Source: Devosia lucknowensis (GTDB lineage Bacteria > Pseudomonadota > Alphaproteobacteria > Rhizobiales > Devosiaceae). Taken from it: a stretch of 64,000 bases of DNA. The stretch covers positions 1,116,001 through 1,180,000 of the forward strand of contig NZ_FXWK01000001.1 of NCBI RefSeq assembly GCF_900177655.1, written 5' to 3'. Below are positions 63,176-64,000 of this stretch, piece after piece. Below the pieces are notes generated by a model that was not told the DNA's origin, ran no database searches, and saw only the letters and a list, made by a program, of their open reading frames with translations. The position numbers were made by a program, and so were the translations under genes. Numbering within the stretch: the first letter of the stretch is position 1; the number at the start of each line of letters is the position of its first letter.

Positions 63176-63808
63176 ATGGCCCGCCGCACCGACCCCTTCG
63201 CCATCGAACTCACACCCGAGCTGGTGCTGCGCGCCTATCGCGCCGGCATGTTTCCCATGGCTGAAGACGCAACGGATCCCGAAATCTTCTGGGTCAGCCC
63301 GGATCATCGCGGCATCATGCCCCTCGATGGCTTCCACGCCTCCAAAAGCCTGCGCAAGGCGATGCGCACGTCCGTTTGGGACATTCGCGTCGATACCGAT
63401 TGGGATGGCATTGTCGAAGGTTGCGCCACGGTCGGCGCCGATCGCGACACCACCTGGATCAACGGCACCATCCGCGCCGTCTATGGTGCTCTGTTCGATC
63501 GCGGCATCGCCCACACCGTGGAGGTCTGGGATGGCTCGGAGCTTGTTGGCGGGCTCTACGGGATCGCCATCGGCGGCGCGTTCTTTGGCGAGTCCATGTT
63601 CCACCGCCGCACCGACGCCTCCAAGATGGCGATGACCCATCTTGTAGAGCGTCTCAACGCCGGGGGCTTCGAACTGCTCGATACCCAGTTTCTGACAGAT
63701 CACCTCGCCTCGCTTGGCGGTGTCGAAATCGGGCGAGCCGAATACGAAGACCGCCTTGCTCGCGCCACATCGCGAGACGCCGATTGGCACGCATGGGACC
63801 GCCTATGA
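63176..63808 (+). CDS. aat: Leucyl/phenylalanyl-tRNA-protein transferase
   Basis: A 210-residue enzyme that adds Leu or Phe to N-terminal Lys or Arg, creating degrons read by ClpS. Marks: LVLRAYRAGMFPMAEDATDP, IFWVSPDHRGIMPLDGFHAS, GCATVGADRDTTWINGTI and GIAIGGAFFGESMFHRRTDA. No clear Shine-Dalgarno sequence precedes the ATG at 63176, which lies just after a terminator-like hairpin. The stop overlaps the next gene as ATGA. Confidence 0.96.
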   Translation: MARRTDPFAIELTPELVLRAYRAGMFPMAEDATDPEIFWVSPDHRGIMPLDGFHASKSLRKAMRTSVWDIRVDTDWDGIVEGCATVGADRDTTWINGTIRAVYGALFDRGIAHTVEVWDGSELVGGLYGIAIGGAFFGESMFHRRTDASKMAMTHLVERLNAGGFELLDTQFLTDHLASLGGVEIGRAEYEDRLARATSRDADWHAWDRL

Positions 63809-64000
63809 TTAGACCCGAAACGCTCCCCGAAAGTCTTTCGCCGCTGCGCGACCTCGAATGGACCCCGATCACGGTGGGACAGTCCGCGAGCGACGTCTGG
63901 CGCATTGCCCTCAGCGACGGCAATTCTGTCTTTCTCAAATCCGAAGCCATTGGCCCGCTTGCCGAACTGCCCGGCGAAATCGAACGGCTCAACTGGCTTA
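63805..64000 (+). CDS. APH(3')-like aminoglycoside phosphotransferase family protein (partial)
   Basis: The first 65 codons of a kinase run off the window edge. The sequence MIRPETLPESLSPLRDLEWT then PITVGQSASDVWRIAL and FLKSEA is the N-lobe of the APH(3') fold, with the ATP-binding Lys in FLK. The start overlaps the aat stop as ATGA, so it is coupled. Whether it acts on aminoglycosides or on another sugar cannot be judged from this part. Confidence 0.75.
   Translation, partial: MIRPETLPESLSPLRDLEWTPITVGQSASDVWRIALSDGNSVFLKSEAIGPLAELPGEIERLNWL

Noticed and set aside
1..64000. Mobile elements, prophage genes or CRISPR arrays.
   Set aside because: No transposase, integrase, capsid, cas genes or regularly spaced repeats were seen.

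Overview
The window is a gene-dense, GC-rich chromosomal segment of an alphaproteobacterium, most likely order Hyphomicrobiales and plausibly Devosia-like. This rests on gene content: PleD and DivK of the CtrA/DivK cell-cycle circuit, an RNase E with an acidic insert in its S1 domain, a zinc-ribbon DinB, a ClpS/ClpA pair, an HdaA-type DnaA regulator and split gatCAB genes. The genus is an inference. I see no phage, transposon, CRISPR array or toxin island. About 60 protein genes and one tRNA are present, nearly all housekeeping.

Layout. 0-2 kb: the 5' end of a malic enzyme and a membrane EAL phosphodiesterase with a CtrA-like box upstream. 2-11 kb: aspS, rnd, then a minus-strand run perM-hdaA-ppk-ppx linking DnaA control and polyphosphate. 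11-14 kb: purM-purN, a DMT transporter and two tiny proline-rich proteins. 14-21.4 kb: all three GatCAB genes, with gatB apart and gatC separated from gatA by an acetyltransferase and two paralogous secreted Cys4 proteins. 21.4-26.8 kb: an odd conserved protein, a DUF2442-HTH gene broken by an amber codon, ruvX, pyrB, a catalytically degenerate pyrC and an M19 dipeptidase. 27-36 kb: topA, murB, dprA, plsY, rnr, a DUF983 protein and rpmG. 36-44 kb: a strongly structured non-coding stretch, pleD, divK, dinB, ridA, a FemAB/GNAT-like protein, HIT, DUF1275 and DsrE genes. 44-58 kb: clpA/clpS, a D,D-carboxypeptidase with a SPOR domain, MATE, tRNA-Leu(CAA), PBP1A, amidase and RNase E. 58-64 kb: GNAT, aminotransferase, DsbA-like, aroQ-accB-accC, aat and the start of an APH-type kinase.

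How the genes fit together. AspS has the His of non-discriminating enzymes and sits near GatCAB, so Asn-tRNA is probably made by transamidation. PBP1A, amidase, carboxypeptidase and MurB act in cell-wall synthesis. PleD, DivK and the EAL protein act in c-di-GMP and cell-cycle signalling. ClpS/ClpA and Aat share the N-degron pathway.

The least ordinary signals are regulatory or small: an anti-Shine-Dalgarno hairpin before the proline-rich pair, the secreted paralogs inside the gatCA operon, the amber-split DUF2442-HTH gene, the hairpin chain next to rpmG, a structured rne leader with an overlapping upstream ORF, and an SSB-tip-like tail on TopA. No clearly new multi-gene system was found.
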